A DNA stretch of 52,286 bases from Paenibacillus sp. MAEPY2 (GTDB lineage Bacteria > Bacillota > Bacilli > Paenibacillales > Paenibacillaceae). Made by a program: the position numbers and the translations under genes. Below, in pieces: positions 9,413 to 19,923 of this stretch (positions are counted from its first letter, which is position 1; every line of letters begins with the position of its first letter). The DNA lies in contig NZ_AWUK01000005.1 in assembly GCF_000499205.1 (NCBI RefSeq), forward strand, positions 1 to 52,286, in the 5' to 3' direction. Below the pieces are notes generated by a model. It worked only from the letters and a program-made list of their open reading frames with translations. It was not told the origin of the DNA and did not search any database.

Positions 9413-10267
9413 TTACGCTTTGTTGTTAGAACCAAACTCGCGAATTTTACCTTTAACGGTTTCTTTGATTGCATCACGGCCTGGTACGATGAACGTACGT
9501 GGATCGTAAGCATCTGGTTTAGCTGCAAGCACTTCGCGAACCACTTTGGAGAACGAAATTTGGTTCTCAGTGTTCACATTGATTTTGGAAGTACCCAGGG
9601 AAATCGCTTTGTCGATATCATGTTTAGGGATACCTGTACCACCATGCAGTACCAGTGGAACGTTAACTGCATCGCGAACTTCTTCCATTTCTTTGAAGCC
9701 CAAGTTAGGCTCGCCATGGTAAGGACCGTGTACGGAACCAAGAGCTGGAGCCAATGTGTCGATACCTGTTTCTTTAACGATACGTACACACTCGTTCAGG
9801 TCAGCGTACATGATACCACCGATAACGTCGTCTTCTTGTCCACCAACAGTACCTACTTCGGCTTCTACAGAAACGCCTTTAGCGTGTGCATATTCAACAA
9901 CTTTTTTAGTCATTTCGATGTTTTCATCGATGGAGTGGTGGGAACCGTCGATCATTACGGATGTAAATCCAGCATCGATCGCTTCTTTACACTTATCAAA
10001 GCTGGAACCGTGGTCCAAGTGAATAGCAACTGGAACGGTGATTTTCATGTCGTGAATGAGTCCTTCTACCATTTTAACTACTGTGTAGAAACCGCTCATG
10101 TGACGAGCTGCGCCTTCGGATACGCCCAGGATTACTGGGGATTTCTCTTCTTCAGCAGCAGCAAGAATCGCTTGAGTCCACTCAAGGTTATTGATGTTGT
10201 ATTGACCAACTGCATATTTTCCTTCGAGTGCTTTGTTCAACATGTCTGTCATAGATACTAATGGCAT
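9413..10267 (-). CDS. fba: Class II fructose-1,6-bisphosphate aldolase
   Basis: Zinc-dependent aldolase of glycolysis and gluconeogenesis, splitting fructose-1,6-bisphosphate to DHAP and glyceraldehyde-3-phosphate. Metal ligands and catalytic residues are readable: HLDHGSS (about 83-89), [12 protein letters not shown], the zinc histidines in [13 protein letters not shown] and VLHGGTGIP, and the phosphate-binding NVNTENQ. 284 residues, standard for the FbaA family. AGGAGGATTG precedes the ATG. Neighbours murA and spo0F match the B. subtilis order apart from the absent transaldolase (ywjH). Confidence 0.97.
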   Translation of the reverse strand: MPLVSMTDMLNKALEGKYAVGQYNINNLEWTQAILAAAEEEKSPVILGVSEGAARHMSGFYTVVKMVEGLIHDMKITVPVAIHLDHGSSFDKCKEAIDAGFTSVMIDGSHHSIDENIEMTKKVVEYAHAKGVSVEAEVGTVGGQEDDVIGGIMYADLNECVRIVKETGIDTLAPALGSVHGPYHGEPNLGFKEMEEVRDAVNVPLVLHGGTGIPKHDIDKAISLGTSKINVNTENQISFSKVVREVLAAKPDAYDPRTFIVPGRDAIKETVKGKIREFGSNNKA

Positions 10268-10333
10268 GGTTTCAATCCTCCTAGGGGTGTTGGGTTGTGT
10301 CTATGGTTTTTAGCCGAAATCACATACGGGCTT

Positions 10334-10342
10334 ATTATACCA
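10334..10342 (-). promoter_or_regulatory. Extended -10 promoter of fba
   Basis: Minus strand TGGTATAAT, an extended -10 (TGn-TATAAT), 67 nt before fba. The -35 at the right distance is poor; a TTGACA upstream sits only 10 nt from the -10 and cannot act as its -35. Confidence 0.5.
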
Positions 10343-10373
10343 CATCCCATGTCAAATACTAAACAAGCATTTG

Positions 10374-10400
10374 CAAAAATGCTGTGCTTTGCAGCACAGT
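10374..10400 (-). terminator. Possible second terminator between spo0F and fba
   Basis: Minus strand CTGTGC, loop, GCACAG followed by ATTTTTGC. Six-base-pair stem; weaker than the one at 10503. Confidence 0.4.
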
Positions 10401-10502
10401 TTTCATAGACACAGCATGATGGCGTATCCATTTCCAATATTCCCCGGATGCCAGACTGAAATACCCTTCATGCCTACCCACAGACTCTCAAAGCTTCACA
10501 CG

Positions 10503-10528
10503 CAAAAAAATCCTGTATCCACAGGATT
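10503..10528 (-). terminator. Terminator after spo0F
   Basis: Minus strand AATCCTGT, loop GGAT, ACAGGATT followed by TTTTT. It starts at the spo0F stop codon. Confidence 0.8.
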
Positions 10529-10914
10529 CAGCTGCACTTATTCGCAGTATCATTTCGAAGCTGCATATTGACTGCCACTCGCATTTCATCGATATCAAAC
10601 GGTTTCGTAAAGTGCATGAGCGCTCCGAGATCCGTAGCTTCCTTGATCATGTCCAGTTCACCATAAGCCGTCATCATGATGACTTTGATATCCGGATCAA
10701 TTTCCTTAATATGTTTCAGAATTTCCAGGCCATCCATGCCAGGAATCTTCATATCAAGCAGTACAAGATCAGGTTTGTCATTATTTACTATCTCCAGGGC
10801 GATCTTCCCATTAGGCGCTTGGAACGTATTATATCCTTCGCTGCTGAACACTTCCATTAACAGGATTCGAATACCATTCTGGTCGTCGACAATTAACACT
10901 TTTTTATTTTCCAC
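10528..10914 (-). CDS. spo0F: Sporulation phosphorelay response regulator Spo0F
   Basis: Single-domain receiver protein that takes phosphate from sporulation kinases and passes it to Spo0B and on to Spo0A. All receiver residues are in their classical places: Asp10-Asp11, phosphoacceptor Asp54 ([11 protein letters not shown]), Thr82 and Lys104; His101 is also present as in B. subtilis Spo0F. 128 residues with no output domain. A sigma-H promoter and Spo0A-like box lie upstream. It is directly between pyrG and fba as in B. subtilis. The large kinase at 36970-39309 in this window is a plausible partner. Confidence 0.96.
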   Translation of the reverse strand: MENKKVLIVDDQNGIRILLMEVFSSEGYNTFQAPNGKIALEIVNNDKPDLVLLDMKIPGMDGLEILKHIKEIDPDIKVIMMTAYGELDMIKEATDLGALMHFTKPFDIDEMRVAVNMQLRNDTANKCS

Positions 10915-10988
10915 TGATTAACCTCCTAGAATTAGGAAAGCATGTACGTCTGAATCTGGATAACAATCCCATAGTCGTCATGATAAGT

Positions 10989-11013
10989 ATTCTACCTCCC
11001 CCATTGAAATCCT
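10989..11013 (-). promoter_or_regulatory. Sigma-H promoter of spo0F
   Basis: Minus strand AGGATTT (11007-11013), 14 nt, GAAT (10989-10992), matching the sigma-H consensus (AGGAWWT, GAAT). It is 75 nt before the start codon. Transcription of spo0F by sigma-H is known in B. subtilis. Confidence 0.7.
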
Positions 11014-11051
11014 GCTTACATCCCAAAATGCCAAAAACCATTTTCTCTTAT

Positions 11052-11058
11052 CTCGACA
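11052..11058 (-). promoter_or_regulatory. Spo0A-like box upstream of spo0F
   Basis: Minus strand TGTCGAG, one mismatch from the 0A box TGTCGAA, about 40 nt upstream of the sigma-H -35. Position fits activation by Spo0A~P, as known for B. subtilis spo0F; a seven-base site alone is weak evidence. Confidence 0.45.
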
Positions 11059-11062
11059 TATT

Positions 11063-11106
11063 AAAAAAGGATGTTCCGGCATCCTTATCGGTTGCCAAGA
11101 ACATCC
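11063..11106 (-). terminator. Terminator after pyrG
   Basis: Minus strand GGATGTTCTTGGC and GCCGGAACATCC arms followed by TTTTTTAA. Confidence 0.85.
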
Positions 11107-11133
11107 CTTTATTTATAGCTTAATAATCAGTGC

Positions 11134-12786
<1,653 letters not shown>

Positions 12787-12817
12787 TTATCGTAACCCGT
12801 TTCCCAGGTAATCATCG

Positions 12818-12866
12818 TTAAAAAGAGCAATGGCAGAAATTCCCTGCATCTGCGAACTGCTCTTTC
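12818..12866 (-). promoter_or_regulatory. Leader terminator (attenuator candidate) of pyrG
   Basis: Minus strand AAAGAGCA and TGCTCTTT arms, with an inner GCAG/CTGC pair, followed by TTAA; it lies 80 nt before the pyrG start. In B. subtilis pyrG is regulated by CTP-sensed attenuation with G addition at the transcript start. I could not find a convincing promoter with a GGG start here, so only the terminator part is supported. Confidence 0.55.
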
Positions 12867-13070
12867 ATGCGAAGACCGTTTGTAAACAACGTTGTTCTAC
12901 AGCGTAGAATGGTGCAAACCTTCCGGAAGCCATTACCCAGATCTGTCCCAAAAAAGAGATCATTGGATCAGTGAATTTGGTGTTTTGGATATACAAAAAC
13001 AGACCACGGATTGTTGGCCGGGAGCATGCGGAATTCAAATCATTTTGCAAAATTCTGCCTCTAAAAATAC

Positions 13071-13105
13071 AAAAAAAGTACTCCCGCAGGACGGGGCACT
13101 TTTTA
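13071..13105 (-). terminator. Terminator after rpoE
   Basis: Minus strand AGTGCCCCG, loop TCCTG, CGGGAGTACT followed by a run of T. It ends the rpoE transcript before the pyrG leader. Confidence 0.8.
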
Positions 13106-13229
13106 TAAAAAACATAAATATTTTGTCGCTCATTCATAAGCCCATGCAATAGTTTACCCGTTACCCCGTCTGCTGTCAAGGTTGACTATGCGGGGAAAAT
13201 GGGTAAACTATCGATGTCTAAAATGACGG

Positions 13230-13805
13230 TTACTTATCGGAATCGTCGTCAAATTCAGCCTCGTTTTCAGACTCTTCTTCTTCGTCTTCCTCGAGGTCTT
13301 CCTCTTCCAAATCGTCATCTTCAACCAGAACTTCTTCATCGCTATCTTCTTCGTCAAAGATGTCGTCTTCGTCATCATCATCGTCATCATCATCTTCGTC
13401 CTGATCATCATCAGAATTATCGAAGTCTTCGTCGCTGTTGTAGCTGTCTTCCTCTTCGCCGAAGTCCTCATCTTCCAGATCATCGTCTTCATCGTTGATA
13501 ATGCGCGGACGCTTCGCACCCGTCATGGTATCTTCCGATCCAGCTACCGGATACCAGCGCTTCAAGCCCCACAGACTCGTACCGACGCAAGCAAAACGGC
13601 CATCGATATTAATCTCGGTATATAGCTGGGCGATAAACTCGTTGATTTCTTCATCAGTCATTCCGCGCTGTTTAGCTACCTCATTCATCAAATCACGGTA
13701 GTAATACGGCGTATTGGCCGCTTTCAGCACCATAAAGGCGAGGTCCACCAAAGGAATCTCTCTGACCTTTTCTTTATCAATTTTCAAATTGAGCGAGGTA
13801 CTCAC
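13230..13805 (-). CDS. rpoE: RNA polymerase delta subunit
   Basis: Firmicute-specific RNA polymerase subunit that reduces non-specific binding and promotes recycling. The N-terminal 90 residues form the HARE-HTH domain (PLVDLAFMVLKAANTPYYYRD, then FACVGTSLWGLKRWYP). From about residue 110 the protein becomes an almost pure Asp/Glu tail, the family hallmark. I place the start at the GTG at 13805, which has AGAGGAAG 9 nt upstream and reads STSLNLKIDKEKV; a frame from 13829 would add eight unlikely residues. 191 residues. Its pairing with pyrG downstream is conserved. Confidence 0.96.
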   Translation of the reverse strand: MSTSLNLKIDKEKVREIPLVDLAFMVLKAANTPYYYRDLMNEVAKQRGMTDEEINEFIAQLYTEINIDGRFACVGTSLWGLKRWYPVAGSEDTMTGAKRPRIINDEDDDLEDEDFGEEEDSYNSDEDFDNSDDDQDEDDDDDDDDEDDIFDEEDSDEEVLVEDDDLEEEDLEEDEEEESENEAEFDDDSDK

Positions 13806-14041
13806 TGACAGACACTTCCTCTCACACATAATTCACTTTATATCCCTACGAACTGGAACGTTACGTATAACATATCCATTAACAAACCTAAGTAAAACCT
13901 ATTTAGCGTTAAAAAGCAAGTTTTTATGTATGGATGTCTCATAATTCCAAGAAGCGACTTTTAAACGAGCAATATACAGACTGTAAGAGACGACTAACTG
14001 GCGGGCACATCATCTTTAGGTCAAAAATGGCATCATCATAT

Positions 14042-14070
14042 AAAAAAGACGGAGTCCCCCTCCGCCTTCT
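14042..14070 (-). terminator. Minus-strand terminator without an assigned gene
   Basis: Minus strand AAGGCGGAG, loop GGGGA, CTCCGTCTT plus TTTT. No minus-strand gene lies between here and the argS terminator at 15467, so it ends an unassigned transcript. See the small RNA candidate. Confidence 0.75.
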
Positions 14071-14130
14071 GACTGTATACCCTTGAAGGATCGCTCCTCA
14101 CCAGGGTCCCCGCAAGAGCCCTCTAGCCCT
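14042..14130 (-). ncRNA. Candidate small RNA upstream of the subtilase gene
   Basis: A promoter-like pair GTGTCA, 17 nt, TATGAT (14165 to 14137, minus strand) would start a transcript near 14130 that ends at the terminator 14042-14070, about 85-90 nt. There is no ORF beyond a six-codon MMNGGL stub. The sequence is G-rich. Existence rests on the strong terminator plus a moderate promoter; function unknown. The remaining part of the gap 13806-14269 shows no gene. Confidence 0.35.
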
Positions 14131-14158
14131 CCATTCATCATATGTCCCTGCGCCCGTT

Positions 14159-14187
14159 TTGACACGAAGAGAATGCGTTTTTGTAAA
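14159..14187 (+). promoter_or_regulatory. Promoter of the subtilase gene
   Basis: TTGACA (14159-14164), 17 nt, TGTAAA (14182-14187). Transcription would start near 14193, directly at the GGGCAG arm that can pair with the ribosome binding site region. The -35 overlaps the -35 of a possible divergent minus-strand promoter (14137-14165). Confidence 0.55.
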
Positions 14188-14191
14188 AAAA

Positions 14192-14266
14192 GGGCAGGTT
14201 CCCCATGCGGCGGGATCAACGCATTCATAGAATACCTCAGCATGTTCATCCCGAAGGGGGCTGCCC
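14192..14266 (+). promoter_or_regulatory. Stem that would mask the subtilase ribosome binding site
   Basis: GGGCAG (14192-14197) and CCCC (14201-14204) pair with CTGCCC (14261-14266) and GGGG (14257-14260), a 10-base-pair stem with a three-base bulge. The GAAGGGGG Shine-Dalgarno (14253-14260) falls in its 3' arm, four to ten bases before the ATG at 14270. Confidence 0.45.
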
Positions 14267-14269
14267 ATT

Positions 14270-15427
14270 ATGGACTATACTGGTTTTCTACATCAATTGG
14301 TTGAAGGAATGCAACGTCCCGAACCAGAACAGGGGCGGCGATACCTAATTCGGTTCGCCAAACCGAAGCAATATGAAGCCTGCCTCGTGGAACTATCGCG
14401 GATGAGGAATGAATTTACTGATCTTAGTGTGGTCCGCTCCTCCCGGCTGGCCCGCTCCATTATCGCCCCGGTGCATGACCCGGAAGAACTATATCGCTAC
14501 AGTGATGACATTACGGTAGAAGAAGACGCGTCCATTTCATTGCATGCCGCCACCGCGCTACACAGTAAACCGAGCAGCGTTCAGGGCGTACCTTGGGGCG
14601 TAAAGCAGATTCGCGCTCCCAAAGTATGGTCCGTTTCCACAGGGCACCGGATAAAAATCGGTGTAATTGACACAGGTGCCGATTATCAGCACCCTGATCT
14701 TCGCTATTCGCTGGCACGCGGAATCAATCTGTTAAACCGCAGCCTGCTTCCTCATGATGATAACGGTCATGGCACCCATATTGCCGGAACCATTGCCGCA
14801 GCTAATAGTACGGCAGGCATGATCGGTGTAGCTCCCCGCTCGCTGATCTATCCGGTGAAGGCGTTCGACCATAATGGCTCAGCCTTTGTGTCAGACATCG
14901 TACTTGGGATCGACTGGTGTGTGCGCAATCGGGTCGATATCATCAATATGAGCTTTGGCATGAAAACGCGCAGCAAAGCATTGCTTGATGTCGTGAACCG
15001 TGCGTATCAGGCCGGGATTGTCATTGTCGCTTCGTCAGGAAATGACGGCAAACGCCGCAGCATTGATTATCCGGCACGTTATCAGCAAACGATATCGGTC
15101 GGTGCAACCGACAAAAACCGGCGGATTGCCTCGTTCAGTAACCGAGGCGCATTCGTCGATGTATATGCGCCAGGGGACAAAATTGTCTCCTCCTGGGTGC
15201 AAGGCAAGCACCATGAGATGAGCGGCACCTCCATGGCGACGTCGCACGTCAGTGGCGCCATAGCGCTCCTGCTTGCAAAGCATCCCGGCCTGTCGCCAGC
15301 CGAGATCAAAACGCTTGTGAAGCGCTCGACCGTTCCGCTGCGCGCACGCAAGACCTCCACCGCGAAGAGCAAAATACGCGGTGGCGAGATTGATGCCCTC
15401 AAGCTAATGCAGGAGGGCGGAGGGTAA
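14270..15427 (+). CDS. S8 family (subtilisin-like) serine protease without signal peptide
   Basis: Peptidase of 385 residues with the full catalytic set: Asp134 (GVIDTGAD), His167 (NGHGTHIAGT), oxyanion Asn258 (SSGNDG) and Ser321 (GTSMATSHVSG). Residues 1-100 form a propeptide-like N domain, but no signal peptide or membrane segment is visible, so it may act in the cytosol like the Bacillus intracellular serine proteases or be exported another way. GAAGGGGG precedes the ATG. A Lys/Arg-rich patch (RARKTSTAKSKIRGG) lies near the C terminus. It is the only plus-strand gene among minus-strand housekeeping genes, and its 3' third is more GC-rich than its surroundings. Confidence 0.93.
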   Translation: MDYTGFLHQLVEGMQRPEPEQGRRYLIRFAKPKQYEACLVELSRMRNEFTDLSVVRSSRLARSIIAPVHDPEELYRYSDDITVEEDASISLHAATALHSKPSSVQGVPWGVKQIRAPKVWSVSTGHRIKIGVIDTGADYQHPDLRYSLARGINLLNRSLLPHDDNGHGTHIAGTIAAANSTAGMIGVAPRSLIYPVKAFDHNGSAFVSDIVLGIDWCVRNRVDIINMSFGMKTRSKALLDVVNRAYQAGIVIVASSGNDGKRRSIDYPARYQQTISVGATDKNRRIASFSNRGAFVDVYAPGDKIVSSWVQGKHHEMSGTSMATSHVSGAIALLLAKHPGLSPAEIKTLVKRSTVPLRARKTSTAKSKIRGGEIDALKLMQEGGG

Positions 15428-15466
15428 TGAGTGCCTCGGGCCGTGTAACCATGGCCGCGGGCACAG

Positions 15467-15521
15467 CAAAAAGTCTCCATGTCCACGCTGCATTGCAGGC
15501 GTGGTGCATGGAGACTTTTTG
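15467..15521. terminator. Bidirectional terminator between subtilase and argS
   Basis: AAAAAGTCTCCATG and CATGGAGACTTTTT arms with an inner hairpin; T-runs on both strands, serving the convergent subtilase and argS genes. Confidence 0.88.
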
Positions 15522-15560
15522 CCAAAGCCATAGGGCGGCTGAGCACCGCCAAGGCTAGGA

Positions 15561-17240
15561 TTACATTTTGTCCGGTGCGGATACGCCCACCAGACGAAGC
15601 GCTGTTGCGATGACGGTGCGTACAGCACCGATCAACGCCAGACGCGCCTGCGTTTGTCCCGCGTCTTCAGTAATGACGCGCTCTGCACGGTAGTAACTGT
15701 GGAACAGGGATGCCAGTTCATATACATAACGAACAATACGATGAGGCGCATATCCCGTAGCAGCAGTCGCAATTTCTTCAGGCAACTCACCCATTTTGCG
15801 AAGAAGGTCATATTCATGCTCCGTTGTCAGCTTCGAAAGGTCGATCTGTGCCAGTGGCAACAGCTCAATGCCTTGTTCTTCTGCCTGACGGTACACGCTG
15901 CATACCCGAGCATGAGCGTATTGTACATAGAATACCGGATTTTCATTAGACGTCGAAATGGCGAGGTCCATGTCGAAGTCCAGATGAGAATCCATGCTGC
16001 GCATGGTGAAGAAGTAACGAATGGCATCGATGCCTACTTCGTCCATTAGATCTTCCATCGTTACTGCCTTGCCTGTACGCTTGGACATCTTCACTTTCTC
16101 GCCGTTCTGGAACAAGCTCACCATCTGTGCAATCAACACGACCAATTTCTCCGGGTCGTTGCCGAGTGCTTGCATGGCCGCTTTCATCCGTGGAATATAG
16201 CCGTGGTGGTCCGCTCCCCAGATGTTAATCATGGTGTCATATCCACGCGCATATTTATCACGGTGATAAGCAATGTCTGGCGTAAGGTACGTGTACGTAC
16301 CGTCATTTTTAATCAAAACACGCTCTTTGTCGTCACCATACTGCATGGTTTTCAACCAAGTTGCTCCGTCTTGCTCATAGATTTCATTACGATCACGCAA
16401 TTCGTCAAGCACACGCAGCACTTCTCCGTTATCATACAGTGAAGTTTCGCTGAACCAGATGTCGAAATTGACACGGAAGCGATTCAAGTCACGTTTGATC
16501 TTGTCCAGCTCTTTCTCCAAACCGAAGTCACGGAAATAGGCAGCACGGTCACCCGGATGCATGGACAGCAAAGAATCGCCCTTCTCGGCTACCAGCTCCT
16601 TGGCAAATCCTTTGATATCCTCACCGTGATAACCGTCTTCCGGCATCTCTGCATCTTGGCCCAGTTCTTGCAAATATCTAGCTTCAATGGAGCGCGACAG
16701 GTTAAACACCTGGTTACCGGCATCATTAATGTAGTATTCACGTGTTACATCATACCCGGCATAGTCGAGGATGTTACAAAGCGCATCACCCACAGCCGCT
16801 CCACGCGCATGGCCCAGATGCAGGCTACCTGTCGGGTTCGCACTGACAAACTCCATCTCGACCTTGCGCCCTTCACCCACATTGATTCTTCCATAATTCT
16901 CACCCTGCTCATGTACAAGCCCCAGCACAGGATAGAGATAGCTCTTGTCCAATTTGAAGTTAATGAATCCTGGTCCGGCAATTTCCGCCTTCTCGATTCC
17001 AGCTTCAGTCAGATTGAGATTGGCAATAATCTCTTCTGCAATCTGGCGTGGATTACGCTTGGCAATCTTGGTCAGTTGCATAGCGGCATTGGTCGCCAAA
17101 TCGCCGTGTGTTTTCTCGCGTGGTACTTCAAGGGTAATGGTCGGCAGGTCCTCCTGCGCAACAATGCCGGCAGTCACAATGGCATTGCCGATGGCTGTAC
17201 TTACCCGTTCGTTAATTGTATCTAATGGATTACGTGTCAT
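15561..17240 (-). CDS. argS: Arginyl-tRNA synthetase
   Basis: Class I synthetase charging tRNA-Arg. An N-terminal Arg-specific domain ([14 protein letters not shown]) precedes the Rossmann catalytic core with HLGH (141-144, [11 protein letters not shown]) and KMSKRTG, then the anticodon-binding DALR domain near the C terminus ending VGVSAPDKM. 559 residues, typical of Firmicute ArgS. The start overlaps the ywiB stop by four bases (ATGA), so translation is probably coupled. Confidence 0.97.
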   Translation of the reverse strand: MTRNPLDTINERVSTAIGNAIVTAGIVAQEDLPTITLEVPREKTHGDLATNAAMQLTKIAKRNPRQIAEEIIANLNLTEAGIEKAEIAGPGFINFKLDKSYLYPVLGLVHEQGENYGRINVGEGRKVEMEFVSANPTGSLHLGHARGAAVGDALCNILDYAGYDVTREYYINDAGNQVFNLSRSIEARYLQELGQDAEMPEDGYHGEDIKGFAKELVAEKGDSLLSMHPGDRAAYFRDFGLEKELDKIKRDLNRFRVNFDIWFSETSLYDNGEVLRVLDELRDRNEIYEQDGATWLKTMQYGDDKERVLIKNDGTYTYLTPDIAYHRDKYARGYDTMINIWGADHHGYIPRMKAAMQALGNDPEKLVVLIAQMVSLFQNGEKVKMSKRTGKAVTMEDLMDEVGIDAIRYFFTMRSMDSHLDFDMDLAISTSNENPVFYVQYAHARVCSVYRQAEEQGIELLPLAQIDLSKLTTEHEYDLLRKMGELPEEIATAATGYAPHRIVRYVYELASLFHSYYRAERVITEDAGQTQARLALIGAVRTVIATALRLVGVSAPDKM

Positions 17241-17662
17241 GAAATTGGTTCCTCCTGTATATGCAAACTAATCGCGAAATGTCCGGATTCTTCGTCAAAG
17301 CGGTAAAAGTCGTAGCTCCACGCTGCGCGTGCGCTCAATCCCTGAATGGAAAGTTCCAGCTCCTGTGTATGCGTGGACAAGGCAAACGACATATACGGCG
17401 AGCGGTAAAAACCAGGGAGCTTGCGGTCTAGTTCAAACGTTTGCTCCGATTCCACCTCGCCATGACGTATAATCTTGATGGATTGTCCGCCAAGCTTCAA
17501 TGTTGTTCGGGTAATACCGCCCTCGGGTCCGGTCTGTGGTTCTTCATACCGTACATAGAGCACAGATCCTTTCAACACGGCTTCACCCTGCATTTCCTGC
17601 AGTACATCTTCACCTTCATAACGGCTGTGCAGCCGGATCTGAACCGGTCGCATGTTCGACAT
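17237..17662 (-). CDS. ywiB: DUF1934 beta-barrel protein (YwiB family)
   Basis: A 141-residue calycin-like small protein of unknown function; pattern includes [20 protein letters not shown], a middle [19 protein letters not shown] and a C-terminal [17 protein letters not shown]. It always precedes argS in Bacillus and overlaps it by four bases here, so they form one operon. The frame starts at 17662; TGGAGG lies just upstream. No membrane segments. Confidence 0.88.
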   Translation of the reverse strand: MSNMRPVQIRLHSRYEGEDVLQEMQGEAVLKGSVLYVRYEEPQTGPEGGITRTTLKLGGQSIKIIRHGEVESEQTFELDRKLPGFYRSPYMSFALSTHTQELELSIQGLSARAAWSYDFYRFDEESGHFAISLHIQEEPIS

Positions 17663-17796
17663 GAATGTTAACCTCCATTATATTCGAGGCGACGCAAAAT
17701 CAGGCACGGCCGGTGAGAACAGCCCTTCCTGTATTGTTGTGCCGCTATACGCGCTCATATTCCCGGATAGCTCGCTATCCTACACTCTACTGTATA

Positions 17797-17825
17797 ACTA
17801 TATCCAGTTCACCCGCTCAATTCAA
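17797..17825 (-). promoter_or_regulatory. Promoter of ywiB-argS
   Basis: Minus strand TTGAAT (17820-17825), 17 nt, TATAGT (17797-17802), leaving a leader of about 130 nt. I saw no T-box motif in the leader. Confidence 0.6.
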
Positions 17826-17856
17826 ATCCAAATTCAGAGTTTTTGCCCATCAGCGC

Positions 17857-17896
17857 CAAAAAAAGCAGAGCCACACCTGTAAAGTGCAGCTCTGCC
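17857..17896 (-). terminator. Terminator after the small cysteine-rich gene
   Basis: Minus strand GCAGAGC and GCTCTGC arms followed by TTTTTTT. Confidence 0.85.
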
Positions 17897-17927
17897 TTGC
17901 TTCATTAATAAGGAAATACGTTCCGGA

Positions 17928-18221
17928 TCAGGTCCATCGCGGCTCATATGGAAATGGACAGGTCGACTCTACCAGCTTGGCGCGCACCTGTACGAGACAG
18001 CCACAATAGCGACAGGTCGTGCCGTACTGTAAAGCTGGACAATGGGAGCAAATGCTCATACGCCGCTCATATTCACTATCCTCGACTGCCGGACGTGAGC
18101 GTGAAGCCAACGCCACGAGACGCGCCATCTTGGCTTCACTGATCTTTACATCATATTGATCATTACATCCCTTGCAAGGTTGCTGCTTTCCGATATGTCC
18201 ACCTGTCACAGATGCATCCAT
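17928..18221 (-). CDS. Small cysteine-rich, probably zinc-binding protein
   Basis: Protein of 97 residues with a CKGC pair near residue 17 and a C-terminal cluster CSHCPALQYGTTCRYCGC, together enough for one or two zinc ribbons, followed by LVQVRAKLVESTCPFPYEPRW. Short Cys-rich proteins of this type (DUF6171-like by appearance) are common in Firmicutes, but I am unsure of the family. Its ATG lies four bases after the abfA stop (TGATCAAATG) with AAAGGG upstream, so it is read from the abfA transcript. No link to arabinose metabolism can be inferred from sequence alone. Confidence 0.75.
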   Translation of the reverse strand: MDASVTGGHIGKQQPCKGCNDQYDVKISEAKMARLVALASRSRPAVEDSEYERRMSICSHCPALQYGTTCRYCGCLVQVRAKLVESTCPFPYEPRWT

Positions 18222-18225
18222 TTGA

Positions 18226-19707
18226 TCAGCCCTTTACAGCGACTACTCCAACAGAGGCCGGAGGCAGCACAAAACGCAGTTTGTTATTTTCGAGTGTAAT
18301 ACCCTTCCATTCCACAGGCTGAACCCGATCGGGCTGTTCAAATGTGTTGAACGCACCATAATCTGCATGATGTAGAATCTGTCCCGATACAGAAGCAGCA
18401 TCCGCTGATTCGATGTGACAGACCGCTTCAAGCTCATCCGTATGACTAAGGTTACACGCTGTCACATGAATAATTCCATCATAGCTGCGAGAAGCCGACA
18501 AACTTAGTTGAGGGATGGTCTGGTCCCCGAATGTATATCCAGGACTCTCATAGTTCAGCTCCAATCGCTGTGCGTCCATATGCACCTGATACATATCGAA
18601 CACATGATATGTAGGCGTAAGCAGCATCTTATCTCCTTCAGTCAGAACCAGTGATTGGAGAACATTAACGATCTGTGCCAGATTGGCCATGTGCACTCTT
18701 TTATTGTGTGCGTTAAAAATATTCAGGTTAATTCCGGCAAGTACGGCATCGCGCATCGTATTTTGCTGGTACAGAAATCCCGGATTCGTACCTGGTTCAA
18801 CGTTATACCACGTTCCCCACTCATCCACGATAATACCGACTCTGCCCTCAGGGTCGTATTTATCCATAATCTCGGAGTGCTTCACAAGTAACTCTTCCAT
18901 ATATAGCGTCTTTTTCAACGTTGTGAACCATTCGGCTTCTCCAAATCCTGTAGCCTCGCCTTTATCCGCCCACTCACCTGTTGGAATCGTGTAATAATGC
19001 AGGCTGATTCCATCCATAAAACGACCGGCCTCCCGCATTAATACTTCCATCCAGTCGTAGTTGTGGTCGTTGGGGCCACAAGCGATTTTATAAATTTCAT
19101 TTCCGGAATAATTACGTACATATGTCGCGTAACGACGGTACTCATCTGCGTAGTATTCAGGACGCATATTACCGCCACAACCCCAGTTCTCGTTCCCGAC
19201 ACCAAAATATTTCAGCTTCCATGGCTCTTCACGACCGTTGCTCTTCCGCCAGTTCGCCATTGGAGATTCCCCATCAAACGTGATGTACTCTACCCATTCC
19301 TGCATCTCCTGCACCGTACCACTTCCCAGATTGCCACTGATATACGGCTCTGTACCGAGCAGTTCACACAATCTCAGAAACTCATGCGTACCAAAATGAT
19401 TGTTCTCTTCTACCCCGCCCCAGTGTGTGTTGATCATGCGGGCGCGCTCACTTTTTGGACCTACGCCATCTTTCCAATGATATTCATCGGCAAAACAACC
19501 ACCAGGCCAACGAAGTACGGGAATATGAAGTTTTTGCAGTGCCTTCAGCACGTCATTCCGTATACCTTCTGTATTCGAAATAGGTGAATCTTCCCCTACC
19601 CACAGCCCTTCATAAATACATCTTCCCAGGTGCTCTGAGAAGTGACCATATATATTGCGATTTATTAATCCTTGTTCCGAATCCGTCTTTAAAATAACAT
19701 CAACCAT
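18226..19707 (-). CDS. abfA: GH51 alpha-L-arabinofuranosidase
   Basis: Removes terminal alpha-L-arabinofuranosyl groups from arabinan and arabinoxylan fragments. The TIM-barrel domain carries the acid/base Glu173 ([11 protein letters not shown]) and the nucleophile Glu296 (VDEWGTWYN), with [16 protein letters not shown] near residue 66; a beta-sandwich follows. No signal peptide: intracellular, acting on imported oligosaccharides. I start at the ATG at 19707 because GGGGAGG lies 8 nt upstream; the frame continues to 19770 without a better site. 493 residues, normal. A perfect cre site overlaps the promoter, so glucose repression is likely. Confidence 0.95.
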   Translation of the reverse strand: MVDVILKTDSEQGLINRNIYGHFSEHLGRCIYEGLWVGEDSPISNTEGIRNDVLKALQKLHIPVLRWPGGCFADEYHWKDGVGPKSERARMINTHWGGVEENNHFGTHEFLRLCELLGTEPYISGNLGSGTVQEMQEWVEYITFDGESPMANWRKSNGREEPWKLKYFGVGNENWGCGGNMRPEYYADEYRRYATYVRNYSGNEIYKIACGPNDHNYDWMEVLMREAGRFMDGISLHYYTIPTGEWADKGEATGFGEAEWFTTLKKTLYMEELLVKHSEIMDKYDPEGRVGIIVDEWGTWYNVEPGTNPGFLYQQNTMRDAVLAGINLNIFNAHNKRVHMANLAQIVNVLQSLVLTEGDKMLLTPTYHVFDMYQVHMDAQRLELNYESPGYTFGDQTIPQLSLSASRSYDGIIHVTACNLSHTDELEAVCHIESADAASVSGQILHHADYGAFNTFEQPDRVQPVEWKGITLENNKLRFVLPPASVGVVAVKG

Positions 19708-19730
19708 AATTTCAACCTCCCCAAAAGTGT

Positions 19731-19744
19731 TGTTATCGCTTACA
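19731..19744. promoter_or_regulatory. cre site (CcpA operator) before abfA
   Basis: TGTTATCGCTTACA matches the consensus TGWNANCGNTNWCA at every position. It overlaps the -10 of the abfA promoter, a place where CcpA binding blocks transcription. Confidence 0.85.
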
Positions 19745-19770
19745 ATAACGTGTTTGTGAACAGGATTCAA
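19742..19770 (-). promoter_or_regulatory. Promoter of abfA
   Basis: Minus strand TTGAAT (19765-19770), 17 nt, TATTGT (19742-19747), 35 nt before the start codon. Confidence 0.65.
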
Positions 19771-19784
19771 CCGTTTTTATTTAA

Positions 19785-19836
19785 GAACAAACAAGCCCTT
19801 TCCGGCAGTTTAAATCCGGAAAAGGCTTGTTTGTTC
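19785..19836. terminator. Strong hairpin between the BNR-repeat gene and abfA
   Basis: GAACAAACAAGCC and GGCTTGTTTGTTC arms with an inner TTTCCGG/CCGGAAA pair, a stem of about 20 base pairs. Probably ends the upstream minus-strand gene (19924-21111); U-runs are short, so read-through is possible. Confidence 0.65.
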
Positions 19837-19923
19837 ATGTCGGCCTCATCAGGCCAAATAAGTTAAGATTTATACACTTTTAGATTGAAATTGCCTTGAA
19901 ATTATTCCATGGCCTGACGCCAA

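Noticed and set aside
14016..14249. 77-codon minus-strand ORF upstream of the subtilase gene
   Set aside because: It spans the subtilase promoter and a strong terminator lies inside it; composition is unlike a protein.
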